Below, piece after piece: positions 8,123-17,448 of a stretch of 64,000 bases of DNA (position 1 is its first letter; each line of letters opens with the position of its first letter). The stretch spans positions 186,001 through 250,000 of the forward strand of contig NZ_JAGGKS010000005.1 of the NCBI RefSeq assembly GCF_017873955.1, written 5' to 3'. A model generated the notes under the pieces. That model did no database searches and was not told the DNA's origin. It worked only from the letters and a program-made list of their open reading frames with translations. The DNA is from Sedimentibacter acidaminivorans. GTDB taxonomy: Bacteria; Bacillota; Clostridia; Tissierellales; Sedimentibacteraceae. The position numbers were made by a program, and so were the translations under genes.

Positions 8123-8743
8123 ATGAGTAGAAAAGGAACATTCGGAAGAAAAAAAAGAATAAATATTGTACCGATTCTTACTTTAATATTGGTATTAGTA
8201 ATCATTGTAGTGTTGGGAGTAAAGATTTTAAGTCCAAATTACACTATTCCACAGATTGAAGAATTGAAATCAGTTGATATATTTAAAACAGAAGGTACTA
8301 TAAGCACCATATCTTCGGTTGATACTAAAGTGTATTCAAATGATGGAATCAAGTATACAAATAAGCATGAAAATATATTAAGATTAAATAGTTTTAATAG
8401 CTCAATTCCAGAAGATACGGAAAAAATACAAACAGTTAAGTCTTTAATAGAAAAACTAGGAAATTTGGAAGAAATAGGAAAAGTTAAAGAACTCGTTTCT
8501 AAGCCAGATGGCTATTATTGGATAAATGTTAGTTTAACTACTGAAGAAAAAATGTTAGTATTTAATTCTGAAAAAGAATATAATTTTGATTTGTACTATG
8601 ATATAGAAGAAAAAAATATATATATTAAAAATAAGTATTACGATGAATTTAGCACAAAAAACAATAAAGTTAAATTACTAGGATATAAAGTTAATGATGA
8701 GTATAAAAATTTAATCGAAAAATTAGCAGTAAAAACTAAATAG
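8123..8743 (+). CDS. Membrane-anchored protein of unknown function
   Basis: A 206-residue protein that I do not recognise. A short basic N terminus (MSRKGTFGRKKR) precedes one hydrophobic helix, about residues 14-34, rich in Val, Leu and Ile. A mostly charged, Lys/Asn/Glu-rich domain follows and is predicted outside the membrane by the positive-inside rule. No catalytic motif or Cys is apparent. It lies 12 bases after coaE and 26 before the birA start, so it is cotranscribed in the polA-coaE-birA operon. That conserved company gives no specific job. Confidence 0.8.
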   Translation: MSRKGTFGRKKRINIVPILTLILVLVIIVVLGVKILSPNYTIPQIEELKSVDIFKTEGTISTISSVDTKVYSNDGIKYTNKHENILRLNSFNSSIPEDTEKIQTVKSLIEKLGNLEEIGKVKELVSKPDGYYWINVSLTTEEKMLVFNSEKEYNFDLYYDIEEKNIYIKNKYYDEFSTKNNKVKLLGYKVNDEYKNLIEKLAVKTK

Positions 8744-8769
8744 GTATAGTTTATTATTTGGAGGTAATT

Positions 8770-9597
8770 TTGAATTTAGAAGAAATTAATTTTACAAATA
8801 TTAATGGTTGTTCAGATTTGCTCACAGCTGATAAAATAAATAAAAATTTAGATACACAATTTATAGGAAGAAATATAATTCACGTTGATACCATAGATTC
8901 AACAAATTCGTATGCAAAAACAATAGGTCCATCATGTGATGATGGGACTGTTATAACATGTGAAAACCAGGTAGAAGGGCGTGGCAGACTTGGGCGACAG
9001 TGGAAGTCACATTCCGGAAGTATATGTATGTCTATTGTATTAAAACCTGATATAGATATATCTCAAGTTTCTAAAATAACACAGGTTTGTGCAGCTTCTG
9101 TTTCATTATCACTAGATGAATTAAAAGTTGATGCTAAAATTAAATGGCCTAATGATTTAATGATAAATAATAAAAAAATATGTGGTATATTAACTGAAAT
9201 GAATTCATATAAAAGTCATGTTAATTATGTTGTTATAGGAATGGGCTTAAATGTAAATAATGAAGATTTTCCAGATGAAATAAAAGATATTGCTACATCT
9301 ATTTTAAGTGAGACAGGAAGGTATATAGAAAGAAGCATTATAGTTTCAAAAATATTGAACAATTTTGAAATTTTGTACAATGAATTTATAAATAATAAAA
9401 ATTTTATATTAAGTTTAAATATATGTAAACTTAAATCAAACATAATAGGAAAAAATATAAACTTAATAAAAAATAAAGAAGTTACTAAAGCGAAAGCATT
9501 AGATTTAGGAGAAGAAGGGGATTTGATTGTTCAATATGAAAATGGTGAAATAGATTCAATAATATCTGGTGAAATTTCTGTAAGAGAAATTTTATGA
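8770..9597 (+). CDS. birA: Biotin-protein ligase without the repressor domain
   Basis: Attaches biotin to biotin carboxyl carrier proteins via biotinyl-AMP. The catalytic core is clear: DSTNSYAK, GRGRLGRQWKSHSGSI (the biotinyl-AMP loop GRGRxGR), KWPNDLMI and a C-terminal SH3-like part with GEISVREIL. At 275 residues it lacks the N-terminal winged helix of bifunctional BirA, so it is probably not a transcriptional repressor. A TTG at 8758 lies upstream of the ribosome site. GGAGGT at 8760-8765 directs the start to TTG 8770. It is last in the polA operon, with a terminator directly after. Confidence 0.93.
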   Translation: MNLEEINFTNINGCSDLLTADKINKNLDTQFIGRNIIHVDTIDSTNSYAKTIGPSCDDGTVITCENQVEGRGRLGRQWKSHSGSICMSIVLKPDIDISQVSKITQVCAASVSLSLDELKVDAKIKWPNDLMINNKKICGILTEMNSYKSHVNYVVIGMGLNVNNEDFPDEIKDIATSILSETGRYIERSIIVSKILNNFEILYNEFINNKNFILSLNICKLKSNIIGKNINLIKNKEVTKAKALDLGEEGDLIVQYENGEIDSIISGEISVREIL

Positions 9598-9602
9598 TTT
9601 TG

Positions 9603-9632
9603 AAGGGGATGCAATATACGTCCCCTTTTTTG
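9603..9632. terminator. Terminator of the polA-birA operon
   Basis: AAGGGGA (9603-9609) pairs with TCCCCTT (9621-9627), followed by a T run. It lies between convergent genes. Confidence 0.8.
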
Positions 9633-9639
9633 TAAATAA

Positions 9640-10131
9640 TTATTTTATTACTTCATAGGTACCTCTGACCATGAATATTGCGTAATCATTTGTGTAGACA
9701 CCTCTACCATCACTTCTTGGTACAATTAACAGGTTGTTTGCTGGAACAGACATATCTGCAACAAAATCCTTACCCTTCGTCACATTTGTAAGACCACCTA
9801 GTTCGCTAGCTATAATAAAAGCTTCACCACCACGTAAAATTAATTCAGTACCTTCTTGTGCAATGAGCTTTTCATTAGTATGTATTTCTACAATTTCTAA
9901 TTTAGGAGCATTTGATTGTTCACCATCGGACTTTAATTCGTCTTGTAAATTTTTAACTTGAGCACTTAAATTAGATATAGTATCAAGTTTATATTCAGAA
10001 ATTAAGTTAGTTAGTCTCTGGTCTAAATAGCTTAAAACAACTATAGGATCACTGCTGTCACCAGGTGCGGCTGAAATTACCGTTGAAAGTAAAAGAGCAA
10101 TGACAATTACAAAACCAATTATTTTTTTCAA
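9640..10131 (-). CDS. Secreted coiled-coil protein of unknown function
   Basis: A 163-residue protein with a clear signal peptide: MKKIIGFVIVIALLLSTVISA, with likely cleavage after SAA. A short coiled-coil-like helix rich in Leu/Asn/Ser follows (about 40-70), then a beta-rich C-terminal domain with repeated Gly and an ELILRGGEAFII segment. I recognise no family, though similar small exported proteins are seen in Clostridia. It starts at TTG 10131 with GAGGAG upstream. Its own consensus-type promoter is at 10167-10195. No cell-wall anchor or lipobox is present, so it is likely released or held by wall polymers. Confidence 0.75.
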   Translation of the reverse strand: MKKIIGFVIVIALLLSTVISAAPGDSSDPIVVLSYLDQRLTNLISEYKLDTISNLSAQVKNLQDELKSDGEQSNAPKLEIVEIHTNEKLIAQEGTELILRGGEAFIIASELGGLTNVTKGKDFVADMSVPANNLLIVPRSDGRGVYTNDYAIFMVRGTYEVIK

Positions 10132-10166
10132 TATAACAACTCCTCATCAATATTAATTTATACGAC

Positions 10167-10195
10167 ATTATAACAGTAAATTCGACATAAATCAA
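10167..10195 (-). promoter_or_regulatory. Promoter of the secreted protein gene
   Basis: On the minus strand TTGATT, a 17-base spacer and TATAAT, 36 bases upstream of the TTG start. Confidence 0.65.
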
Positions 10196-10263
10196 CCCCA
10201 AAGCACTAAGCAAAAGATAGGAAATACCATTGTGGTTATGCATACATACATCGTTTCTTTTTC

Positions 10264-10292
10264 TTGTATTTAATTTATTTCAATGATATAAT
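10264..10292 (+). promoter_or_regulatory. Promoter of the methyltransferase gene
   Basis: TTGTAT (10264-10269), a 17-base spacer and TATAAT (10287-10292), 37 bases before the ATG at 10330. Confidence 0.65.
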
Positions 10293-10329
10293 TTCATATA
10301 TAAAAACTAATGATTAAGTAGGTGTATTT

Positions 10330-11181
10330 ATGAGTATTAAGGCAAAATTGTGTATAGCAATAAATAAATTATTTAAATTGCCAGTTCATCCTTTTAATTT
10401 AAGTAATGAAGGTAAAAAAACATATGCAGAGTGGCAATATGAAAAGGGAATAGATACTATTAAATTTTATTTGAAGTGCTCAACGACAGATGAAATGTTT
10501 AAAGATAAAGTTGTATTGGATATAGGATGTGGAGCTGGTGGCAAGACCATATTTTACGCTTCTCAAGGTGTAAAGAATATTACTGGAGTAGAAATACTTG
10601 AAAAGTATAAAGATGAGGCTGTACAATTAGCAAAAAAATATAATATGTTAGATAAATTTTCATTTGTATGTGCAGATGCTTCTAAAACTCCATTCGATGA
10701 TGAAACTTTTGACACAATAATTATGAATGATGCTATGGAACATGTAGATGAACCCGAAAAAGTTTTAGATGAATGTTATAGAATACTTAAAAATGATGGA
10801 AAATTGTATTTAAATTTTCCGCCATACAATCATCCGTATGGCGCACATTTAAGCGATGCAATAGGAATGCCATGGGTGCATGTGTTTTTTAGTGAAAAAA
10901 CACTTATAAAATCATATAAACAATTAGTTAAAGATTTACCGGATGGCAAGGATAGAATAAAATTTAGAATAGACAAAAGACAAGATGGAACAGAATACTT
11001 TTCATATATTAATAAAATGACAATAAATAGATTCCAGAAGATTATGCAAAAAAGTAAGTTTAATTTAGAGTATTATAAAGAGGAACCATTGAGAAATATT
11101 TTTAAATATCCTGCAAAATTACCATTTTTTAAAGAATTTCTTGTAAAAATGGTAGTATGTGTGTTAGTTAAAAAAAAATAA
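10330..11181 (+). CDS. Class I SAM-dependent methyltransferase
   Basis: A 283-residue methyltransferase with a Rossmann SAM-binding fold. Motif I VLDIGCGAGGKTIFYA is near residue 68, the acidic GVEIL strand end follows, FVCADASKTPF is motif II, and NDAMEHVDEP plus the LKNDGKLYLNFPPY strand complete the Methyltransf_11-like core. The C terminus beyond about 190 is an extension with no recognised fold. It is a single gene with its own promoter and terminator. The facing O-acetylation pair hints at cell-surface glycan or lipid modification, but no substrate can be assigned from sequence. Confidence 0.85.
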   Translation: MSIKAKLCIAINKLFKLPVHPFNLSNEGKKTYAEWQYEKGIDTIKFYLKCSTTDEMFKDKVVLDIGCGAGGKTIFYASQGVKNITGVEILEKYKDEAVQLAKKYNMLDKFSFVCADASKTPFDDETFDTIIMNDAMEHVDEPEKVLDECYRILKNDGKLYLNFPPYNHPYGAHLSDAIGMPWVHVFFSEKTLIKSYKQLVKDLPDGKDRIKFRIDKRQDGTEYFSYINKMTINRFQKIMQKSKFNLEYYKEEPLRNIFKYPAKLPFFKEFLVKMVVCVLVKKK

Positions 11182-11223
11182 TACTTTAACAGCAAAAAAA
11201 GAATATAGTAGGACAAAAAAAGG

Positions 11224-11257
11224 ATCTGTTAAAATAATACTTTAACAGATTTTTTTA
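11224..11257. terminator. Terminator after the methyltransferase gene
   Basis: ATCTGTTAAA (11224-11233) and TTTAACAGAT (11241-11250) form a perfect 10-bp stem, followed by a T run. It lies between convergent genes and is probably used in both directions. Confidence 0.8.
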
Positions 11258-11279
11258 AAAATTAGAGTTGTTTGTTACA

Positions 11280-12551
11280 TTATTTTATAAGATTTAAAAC
11301 ACTGTTTACGTAACTATCAAAGTTAGTAGTTAAAATATAGTTTAAAAACAATACTTCATCGATGCTGTTTTCATTGATTAAATCAATTATGTTTTCTCTG
11401 TAGTGCCTTGGATCTACAACATAAATTTCACTATAATTAGTAAGCAAAAATGGAATAAATGCATTTGCGTATGAATCCTTGATTACCATTATTTTTTTAT
11501 CGCGATTTGCGTTAGTCTTGATTACTCCCAAAGGAAAATCTCCACCAATAAATACACCATATTTTTGGTCACCATCTATATATGATTTACTAATTACAGA
11601 GCCTTTATATGTCTTTTTCTCTCCAGTATCTTTATCATAATAATATACATTCATATCGCTTTTAGCTGGTGAGTTATAAAATATAACATTATCAGGGTTG
11701 TTGGTTACAGTCTCAGTGGGATTTACAGTTGATAGATGTCCTAAAAAACCAGTAGCTTCACCTAATGTGAACTTATCAAGTGGCAATGGATCAAAATTTG
11801 CAGCTTGAGCTAAACCAGTGTAGGCATAATATGCACCAAGTGCAGTCCAATGATGATCTGTTCTATAATATACATACTCATTGATGTGATTTTTAATAGG
11901 AGTATAAGCATCTACAGGTATTATTTTATCGGATAAATTGAGGTTAACAAAGTTTATTCCATCTATTTGCGAGTCTGACAAATCCTTATATTTTTTGTTG
12001 GTTAAAAACTCAACTTGAACAGGGGCAAGCAATGAATACACTCTTGCATCATTATTTAATTTACTTTGAAAAGTATTTATCATGTTAGCGTATGATTTGC
12101 TTTTTTCTTCATTAAATTTATACAATTCCATAACAGTATCATTTAGTATCAATAAATTACCCTTAGTACTTGCTTCAATAGTGCTATCTTTATCTTCATT
12201 GGTAGTATCATTTTCATTACTATTTCCACCAACATTTTGACCATCAAAATCAACTAAAGCAACTTCTTCAGCCCTTTTTATACCCTTTAAAGAGGCGATG
12301 TCTTTGCTTACCTTAACTAAATTTTCTCTAATTACAAAATTGTCAGCAAAGTAGTTTTCAAAATCTCTAGAATATTTGCCAGATAAAACTGATTCTACTG
12401 TTAAGGTAGGCTTTTTTGCTAGAGTTCTATTTTCAACTTGGGATACTGTTTTGTCCTTTGGTGAAAGCATATTAAAAATAGAAATAGCAAAAATTAAGAA
12501 CATGAAAATACCTATATTAATGTAGAACATATATTGTTTTTTGCTGTTCAT
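11280..12551 (-). CDS. DHHW-family (AlgX/AlgJ-like) surface acetylation protein
   Basis: A 423-residue protein with an uncleaved N-terminal membrane anchor (about residues 7-25) and an extracytoplasmic SGNH-like domain. The diagnostic RTDHHWTALGAYYAY block lies near residue 232, and KDSYANAFIPF near 362 resembles the catalytic Ser block of AlgX/AlgJ proteins. A low-complexity Asn/Glu/Asp linker lies near residues 105-125. It starts at ATG 12551 behind AAGGAGG. It lies 12 bases after the MBOAT gene and is cotranscribed. The pair probably moves acetyl groups across the membrane and onto a surface polysaccharide; which polymer is unknown. Confidence 0.85.
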   Translation of the reverse strand: MNSKKQYMFYINIGIFMFLIFAISIFNMLSPKDKTVSQVENRTLAKKPTLTVESVLSGKYSRDFENYFADNFVIRENLVKVSKDIASLKGIKRAEEVALVDFDGQNVGGNSNENDTTNEDKDSTIEASTKGNLLILNDTVMELYKFNEEKSKSYANMINTFQSKLNNDARVYSLLAPVQVEFLTNKKYKDLSDSQIDGINFVNLNLSDKIIPVDAYTPIKNHINEYVYYRTDHHWTALGAYYAYTGLAQAANFDPLPLDKFTLGEATGFLGHLSTVNPTETVTNNPDNVIFYNSPAKSDMNVYYYDKDTGEKKTYKGSVISKSYIDGDQKYGVFIGGDFPLGVIKTNANRDKKIMVIKDSYANAFIPFLLTNYSEIYVVDPRHYRENIIDLINENSIDEVLFLNYILTTNFDSYVNSVLNLIK

Positions 12552-12563
12552 AAATATTCCTCC

Positions 12564-13970
12564 TTAAAATCTAAAATACAAAAATGGATTATAAGTTTGC
12601 CCTATAAGCATTATTGTAGCTATGATTAAAATAGTTGCGTTAAAAATTGCGTAAAGTACATAAGTGTGTTTACCCTCTAGATTAAATATCTCAATAAACT
12701 TACTGCCTAAAACTTTAAAAATAGGAGTACAGCACAAAAATGCAATTACTAAAAATACTATGTTGTTAAAAAATTCAACTTCAAATTTTATATCGTATAA
12801 AGCATTTTTACTGAATCCAAATAAAATTGAAATAAATTTAAGTGCTTGAGATAAATCTAAGAAGTAGAAAAATACCCAACCAACTGTAACAACAATCAAT
12901 AAATAAATATGTGAAATAACAGATGGAAGCTTTTCGATTATTTTAGAAAGTATAGTTCTTTCTAGTAATAAAAATATACCATAATACAATCCCCAAAAAA
13001 TAAAGTTCCAGCTTGCACCATGCCAAAATCCTGTTAACATCCATACAAATAATAAATTTCTAATAGAATGATGTCTGTTTCCTCCTAGAGGAATATAAAC
13101 ATAATCTCTGAAAAAACTGCTAAGAGAAATATGCCATCTTCTCCAAAAATCCTTGACATTCCTAGCTATATAAGGATAATTAAAGTTTTCCTTATAAGTG
13201 AAACCAAATAATCTTCCTAAACCAATTGCCATGTCAGAATAACCTGAAAAATCAAAATAAATTTGCAATGTGTAAAGTATTATTCCTAGCCAAGCACCTA
13301 AAACAGATAATTCACTAAAATTACTTCCAAGAAAAATAGTTGCAGTTTGTCCTGCTGTATTTGCAATAAGGACTTTTTTACCTAAGCCAATTATAAATCT
13401 ATTTATACCATAGCTCATATTTGATGCAGTAATAACCCTATTGTCAATTTCATGTTCTATATCTTTATATCGAACAATTGGTCCAGCTATAAGCTGATGA
13501 TATAAAGACATGTATAATAATAATTTATAGAATTTTTTTTGTGCAGGAACATCTTGTCTATAAACATCAACAACATATGAAATTATTTGAAATGTGTAAA
13601 AAGATATCCCGATAGGCAATCCAAATTTACTAAATCCAATATTTGTGTTCATTACTAAATTTAAGTTGTCCACAAAAAAGTTATAATACTTAAAATATCC
13701 CAGCAAACCTAAATCAATAAAAATGGCTAAAAAAAGTGAAAGCTTAGATTTAAAGTTTCCTCTATATTTATCAACTAACAATGCAAAAAAATAATTTACA
13801 AAACCACTAAATAATAGCACTGAAATAAAAAACGGTTCACCCCATGCATAGAAAAAAAGTGAAAAACTCAATAATATTAAATTTCTATAGGTGTTATTTT
13901 TACTCACAAAATAGAAAAAAACATTTATGGGTAAAAAAACATATAAAAAGACTAAACTAGAAAATATCAT
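12564..13970 (-). CDS. MBOAT-family O-acyltransferase (AlgI/PatA/DltB type)
   Basis: A 468-residue polytopic membrane protein of the MBOAT family. Conserved features are the YFDFSGYSDMAIGLGRLFGF block (residues about 240-260), the FWRRWHISLSSFFRDYVYIP segment, and the invariant catalytic His in TGFWHGASWNFIFWG near 315. About ten or more hydrophobic segments are visible. It acts with the downstream DHHW protein to pass acetyl groups from the cytoplasm to an extracellular glycan. It starts at ATG 13970 with GGAGGTT. A promoter-like pair lies at 14009-14037. It is AlgI-like rather than DltB, because no dltA or dltC genes are near. Confidence 0.93.
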   Translation of the reverse strand: MIFSSLVFLYVFLPINVFFYFVSKNNTYRNLILLSFSLFFYAWGEPFFISVLLFSGFVNYFFALLVDKYRGNFKSKLSLFLAIFIDLGLLGYFKYYNFFVDNLNLVMNTNIGFSKFGLPIGISFYTFQIISYVVDVYRQDVPAQKKFYKLLLYMSLYHQLIAGPIVRYKDIEHEIDNRVITASNMSYGINRFIIGLGKKVLIANTAGQTATIFLGSNFSELSVLGAWLGIILYTLQIYFDFSGYSDMAIGLGRLFGFTYKENFNYPYIARNVKDFWRRWHISLSSFFRDYVYIPLGGNRHHSIRNLLFVWMLTGFWHGASWNFIFWGLYYGIFLLLERTILSKIIEKLPSVISHIYLLIVVTVGWVFFYFLDLSQALKFISILFGFSKNALYDIKFEVEFFNNIVFLVIAFLCCTPIFKVLGSKFIEIFNLEGKHTYVLYAIFNATILIIATIMLIGQTYNPFLYFRF

Positions 13971-14008
13971 TATAACCTCCGTCTAAAATAGTTATTAGTC
14001 CAAGAAAT

Positions 14009-14037
14009 AATATAACATTTAAAAATGGACAATGCAA
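14009..14037 (-). promoter_or_regulatory. Putative promoter of the MBOAT-DHHW operon
   Basis: Minus-strand TTGCAT, a 17-base spacer and TATATT, 38 bases upstream of the MBOAT start codon. Confidence 0.55.
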
Positions 14038-14236
14038 TATGAAAATAAATACAAGCTATTATTTAACGGTAAAAATACTTTTGAAGTGATATATATTCCT
14101 TTTAGAATGGATAAAAAGGAAAAATCCAGATTATAAATTATTGATTTTATATAATTAATGTGATATTGTTAAATATAGTTGTAAAAACAACATTAATATT
14201 AATTAATATAGTTGCAGAAGAAAAAAAGGAGACAAA

Positions 14237-16387
14237 ATGAAAGTTAATAAAATTGATAAGATAGTGCTGTTGTTAATATGCATATCACTTTCTGTAGGAC
14301 TAATTACAATTTATCAACGTGTCAACATTGAAAAACAATATAATACGGCGGAAATAGTTCTTGATTATGAGGAAATGTTAAAATTTTCAGAAAGTTCAGG
14401 TCAAAGTTTAGGTTGGTGGTTTGAAAATTTTAAGGATTATGGTGCAAATTCAGTAGCAATTCAAGAAGAAACTATTAATTTACTTATTAAAAAGGGGAAG
14501 TCATTAAGAGCGGATATAGTTTCAGAGATGATAAAAAACTATAATTGGGAAAATAATTATAGTGAAGAAGTTGTTTCAGAAATTAAAAATAATAATATAG
14601 ATTTATATGATGCAATAATTACAACAAAAGACAAAAACTTGTATGAATACATAGTTAACGGTTTGGATGAAAGGTATTCTGAACAATTTTATAAAACATA
14701 TAGCAGCAAAGATGAATATTACATAGTTTTAAATGGCAATATAGAGGATATATACTATGGAAATTCTGAAAAGGTAATAACCTTAGAGGGTAAAGGTGTA
14801 TATGAAAATAGAAATATCGTAGATTCTAGACTTTTTAATATAGGAATAGGTTATGATGAAGAAAAAATAAACCAAGCTAAAAATTCGGGGTTAGATGTAG
14901 TTCTAAGACCTATTAATTATCCATCTGATAATAAAAAGTTAGCCGATGTGTTTATATCATCAAATGAAAAATTTGGTTTAGTGCCAAGATTGTACATAGT
15001 TCATGGAAAGGAGATTTTGGGATATCCTGAAAATGAAGATAAATTATTAAACTATATAAATGAATACAACATTGTACCAGTATTAATTGAGAGTGCTACT
15101 CAGAGAGAACATTTAGAACAAGATGGTTTAAATAAACTGGTAGAGAAATCAAATTACAATTCCTTAAGGGCCTTTACTATGTGGGATTACATAAGAGGTA
15201 GATATAAATACTATAATTATGAAGGTGCCGAAGAAATAGAAAATACAATGTTTAGAGCGATAACAGAAAGAAATATTAGAGTAATATATTTCAAGCCTTT
15301 CTTTATAGAAGAGGGAAGTTCTAAATATTTAACAAATGCAGATGAGTATAAAGATACATTTGACAGCCTAACAAGAAGGTTAGAAAAGCACGACATTAAA
15401 CTTGGTCAAACAAAGTCAATTAATGAATTTCATATTGGTGCTAAAAGAATTTCAATATTGTCATTTGGGATAGTGTTAGCAGCTGTTTTCTTGTTCATTA
15501 AAATGTTTAATATTAAGAACAAACATTTTAACTTATTGTATTTATTTGCAGTACCAGGTGCAATAGTACCTATGGTAATGAGAAACATTGCAGAAAAAGG
15601 CTATGCATTGGTTGCAGCAGTAGTTTTTTCAGGAATTGCAATATATTATTTCATGACTAACATTAAAGATGTTTTTGATTCTTCAAAGAGTTATTCTAAT
15701 ATACAGCTAATGATTAAGTCTTCTATAATATTAACTATAAGTGTAATAATATCGTTGGTAGGAGCTGTTTTTGTTGATTCTATGTTAAGTGATGTACGTT
15801 ATATGCTGGAAATGGATATATTTAGAGGAGTAAAATTGTCTCAAATTGTTCCATTTGGTGTATTTCTTGTTATATATTTAGTATATTTCTTGAATAAAAA
15901 CAATGAAAATGCCTTTAAAAGTAGCATCAACATAGCAAAAACATTATTAAATAAAGATATAAAAATTTATTATGCTATAATTGCTGGTTTGATAGGTATA
16001 GTGGGTTACGTCTATATATCGAGAACAGGACATGAAACTAACCTTCAGCCTTCTAATATTGAAATGATTTTTAGAAACTTCATGGAAAATGTATTGCTTG
16101 CAAGACCAAGAACGAAAGAATTTTTAATTGCTTTTCCAGCTATTTTTGCAGCGGTATTTTCAGCAAATAAAAAATCTGATTTCTTTACAGGAATATTTAT
16201 GTTAACTGCAGCAATAGGCACATCATCAGTTATAAATACGTTTTCTCATATTAGAACACCTATATATTTATCTGTTGCAAGAACATTTATTGGTTTAGGG
16301 TTTGGAATTATTATAGGATGTATCGCAATATTGTTAATGAATTATATTTATTTGTTACATAAGAAAATACAGGAGCGATTAAATTGA
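14237..16387 (+). CDS. DUF5693 polytopic membrane protein
   Basis: A 716-residue protein with one N-terminal membrane helix (about 9-26) and a large extracytoplasmic domain to about residue 405. About nine to ten further hydrophobic helices follow to the C terminus. This matches the DUF5693 layout found in Firmicutes directly upstream of csaB. The outer domain has a TIM-barrel-like pattern of short strands (VVLRPINYPS, LVPRLYIVHG, VIYFKPFFI), but that reading is my inference. It overlaps csaB by 4 bases (ATTGA), which supports cotranslation. The linkage suggests a role in making or exporting the pyruvylated secondary wall polymer. The biochemical activity is unknown. Confidence 0.8.
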   Translation: MKVNKIDKIVLLLICISLSVGLITIYQRVNIEKQYNTAEIVLDYEEMLKFSESSGQSLGWWFENFKDYGANSVAIQEETINLLIKKGKSLRADIVSEMIKNYNWENNYSEEVVSEIKNNNIDLYDAIITTKDKNLYEYIVNGLDERYSEQFYKTYSSKDEYYIVLNGNIEDIYYGNSEKVITLEGKGVYENRNIVDSRLFNIGIGYDEEKINQAKNSGLDVVLRPINYPSDNKKLADVFISSNEKFGLVPRLYIVHGKEILGYPENEDKLLNYINEYNIVPVLIESATQREHLEQDGLNKLVEKSNYNSLRAFTMWDYIRGRYKYYNYEGAEEIENTMFRAITERNIRVIYFKPFFIEEGSSKYLTNADEYKDTFDSLTRRLEKHDIKLGQTKSINEFHIGAKRISILSFGIVLAAVFLFIKMFNIKNKHFNLLYLFAVPGAIVPMVMRNIAEKGYALVAAVVFSGIAIYYFMTNIKDVFDSSKSYSNIQLMIKSSIILTISVIISLVGAVFVDSMLSDVRYMLEMDIFRGVKLSQIVPFGVFLVIYLVYFLNKNNENAFKSSINIAKTLLNKDIKIYYAIIAGLIGIVGYVYISRTGHETNLQPSNIEMIFRNFMENVLLARPRTKEFLIAFPAIFAAVFSANKKSDFFTGIFMLTAAIGTSSVINTFSHIRTPIYLSVARTFIGLGFGIIIGCIAILLMNYIYLLHKKIQERLN

Positions 16388-17436
16388 AAAATATTTTATT
16401 AGCAGGGTATTATGGCTTTGGTAATTTAGGAGATGAAGCAATACTTGAAATGGTATTAAAACAGCTCTTAGAAATAACTGATAAGGATAATATAACAGTG
16501 CTTTCAGGCAATAAAGAAGAAACCTCAAAAAAGTATAATATAAATACAATAGATAGAAACAATGTGGTATCTATAATAAATAAATTAAAAACCTCTGATG
16601 CATTAGTATTTGGAGGCGGTAGCCTTTTGCAGGATGTTACTAGTAATAGGAGCATTTATTATTATCTCTTTCTTATAAGACTTGCTAAGATTATGAAAAA
16701 TAAAGTTATAATGCTAAGCCAAGGAATCGGTCCTATATTAAATGAAAATAGTAAAAAAATTACATCTAATACTTTAAATAAAGTAGATTATATAACTGTT
16801 AGAGATAAACAGTCCAAAGAATTTTTAGAAAATATAGGAGTAAATGAAAATCTTATTTCTTTATCAGCAGATCCTGTAATAAATTTTAGAGAAGAAGATA
16901 AATATGAAAAAAATTCCCAAGAGAAAAAAAGGGTTTGTTTTTCTTTGAGAAATTGGAAGAATTCAGATGTAAGTTGCAAAATAAGCCATGTTGCTGAGAG
17001 ACTTATTAAAAATAATATAGAATGTCATTTTATACCTTTTTATTATAATGAAGATTTGGAACTCATTAATGAAATCAATGGTAATATTGGTGATGACGCT
17101 TATTACTATAAAGAAAGACTATCAACTAATGAAGCATATGATATTATAAAGGACATGAATTTATTAGTAGGAGTGAGGCTTCATTCTTTAATATTTGCTG
17201 CTTCTGCTGGAATACCATTTGTTGCGGTATCATATGACCATAAGGTCGACCATTTTGCAGAGAGTGTAAATATGAATGTCACATGTAGTATTGAGGACAT
17301 AGATACAGAGCTTTTGTATAATGAAATATTAAAAAAGCTTCAAAATGAAGATGAAGAAAGAAAAAGTTTATCTGATAGTGTTGAAATATTAAGAGATACA
17401 ATTAGTGTAAATTATAGAATTTTAAAAGAAATTTAA
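16384..17436 (+). CDS. csaB: Polysaccharide pyruvyl transferase CsaB
   Basis: Adds a ketal pyruvate, from phosphoenolpyruvate, to a ManNAc residue of secondary cell wall polysaccharide, creating the ligand for S-layer (SLH) domains. The 350-residue length is normal. The N terminus GYYGFGNLGDEAILEM, then FGGGSLLQD and MLSQGIGPI near residue 117, are CsaB hallmarks. Late VGVRLHSLIFAASAGIPFVAVSYD is the GT-B-like nucleotide-facing block, here with His in VRLHS. It starts at TTG overlapping DUF5693. The gene order DUF5693-csaB-tagA is conserved in spore-forming Firmicutes. Its presence predicts SLH-bearing proteins elsewhere in the genome. Confidence 0.92.
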   Translation: MKNILLAGYYGFGNLGDEAILEMVLKQLLEITDKDNITVLSGNKEETSKKYNINTIDRNNVVSIINKLKTSDALVFGGGSLLQDVTSNRSIYYYLFLIRLAKIMKNKVIMLSQGIGPILNENSKKITSNTLNKVDYITVRDKQSKEFLENIGVNENLISLSADPVINFREEDKYEKNSQEKKRVCFSLRNWKNSDVSCKISHVAERLIKNNIECHFIPFYYNEDLELINEINGNIGDDAYYYKERLSTNEAYDIIKDMNLLVGVRLHSLIFAASAGIPFVAVSYDHKVDHFAESVNMNVTCSIEDIDTELLYNEILKKLQNEDEERKSLSDSVEILRDTISVNYRILKEI

Positions 17437-17448
17437 TTGGAGTTGGAT

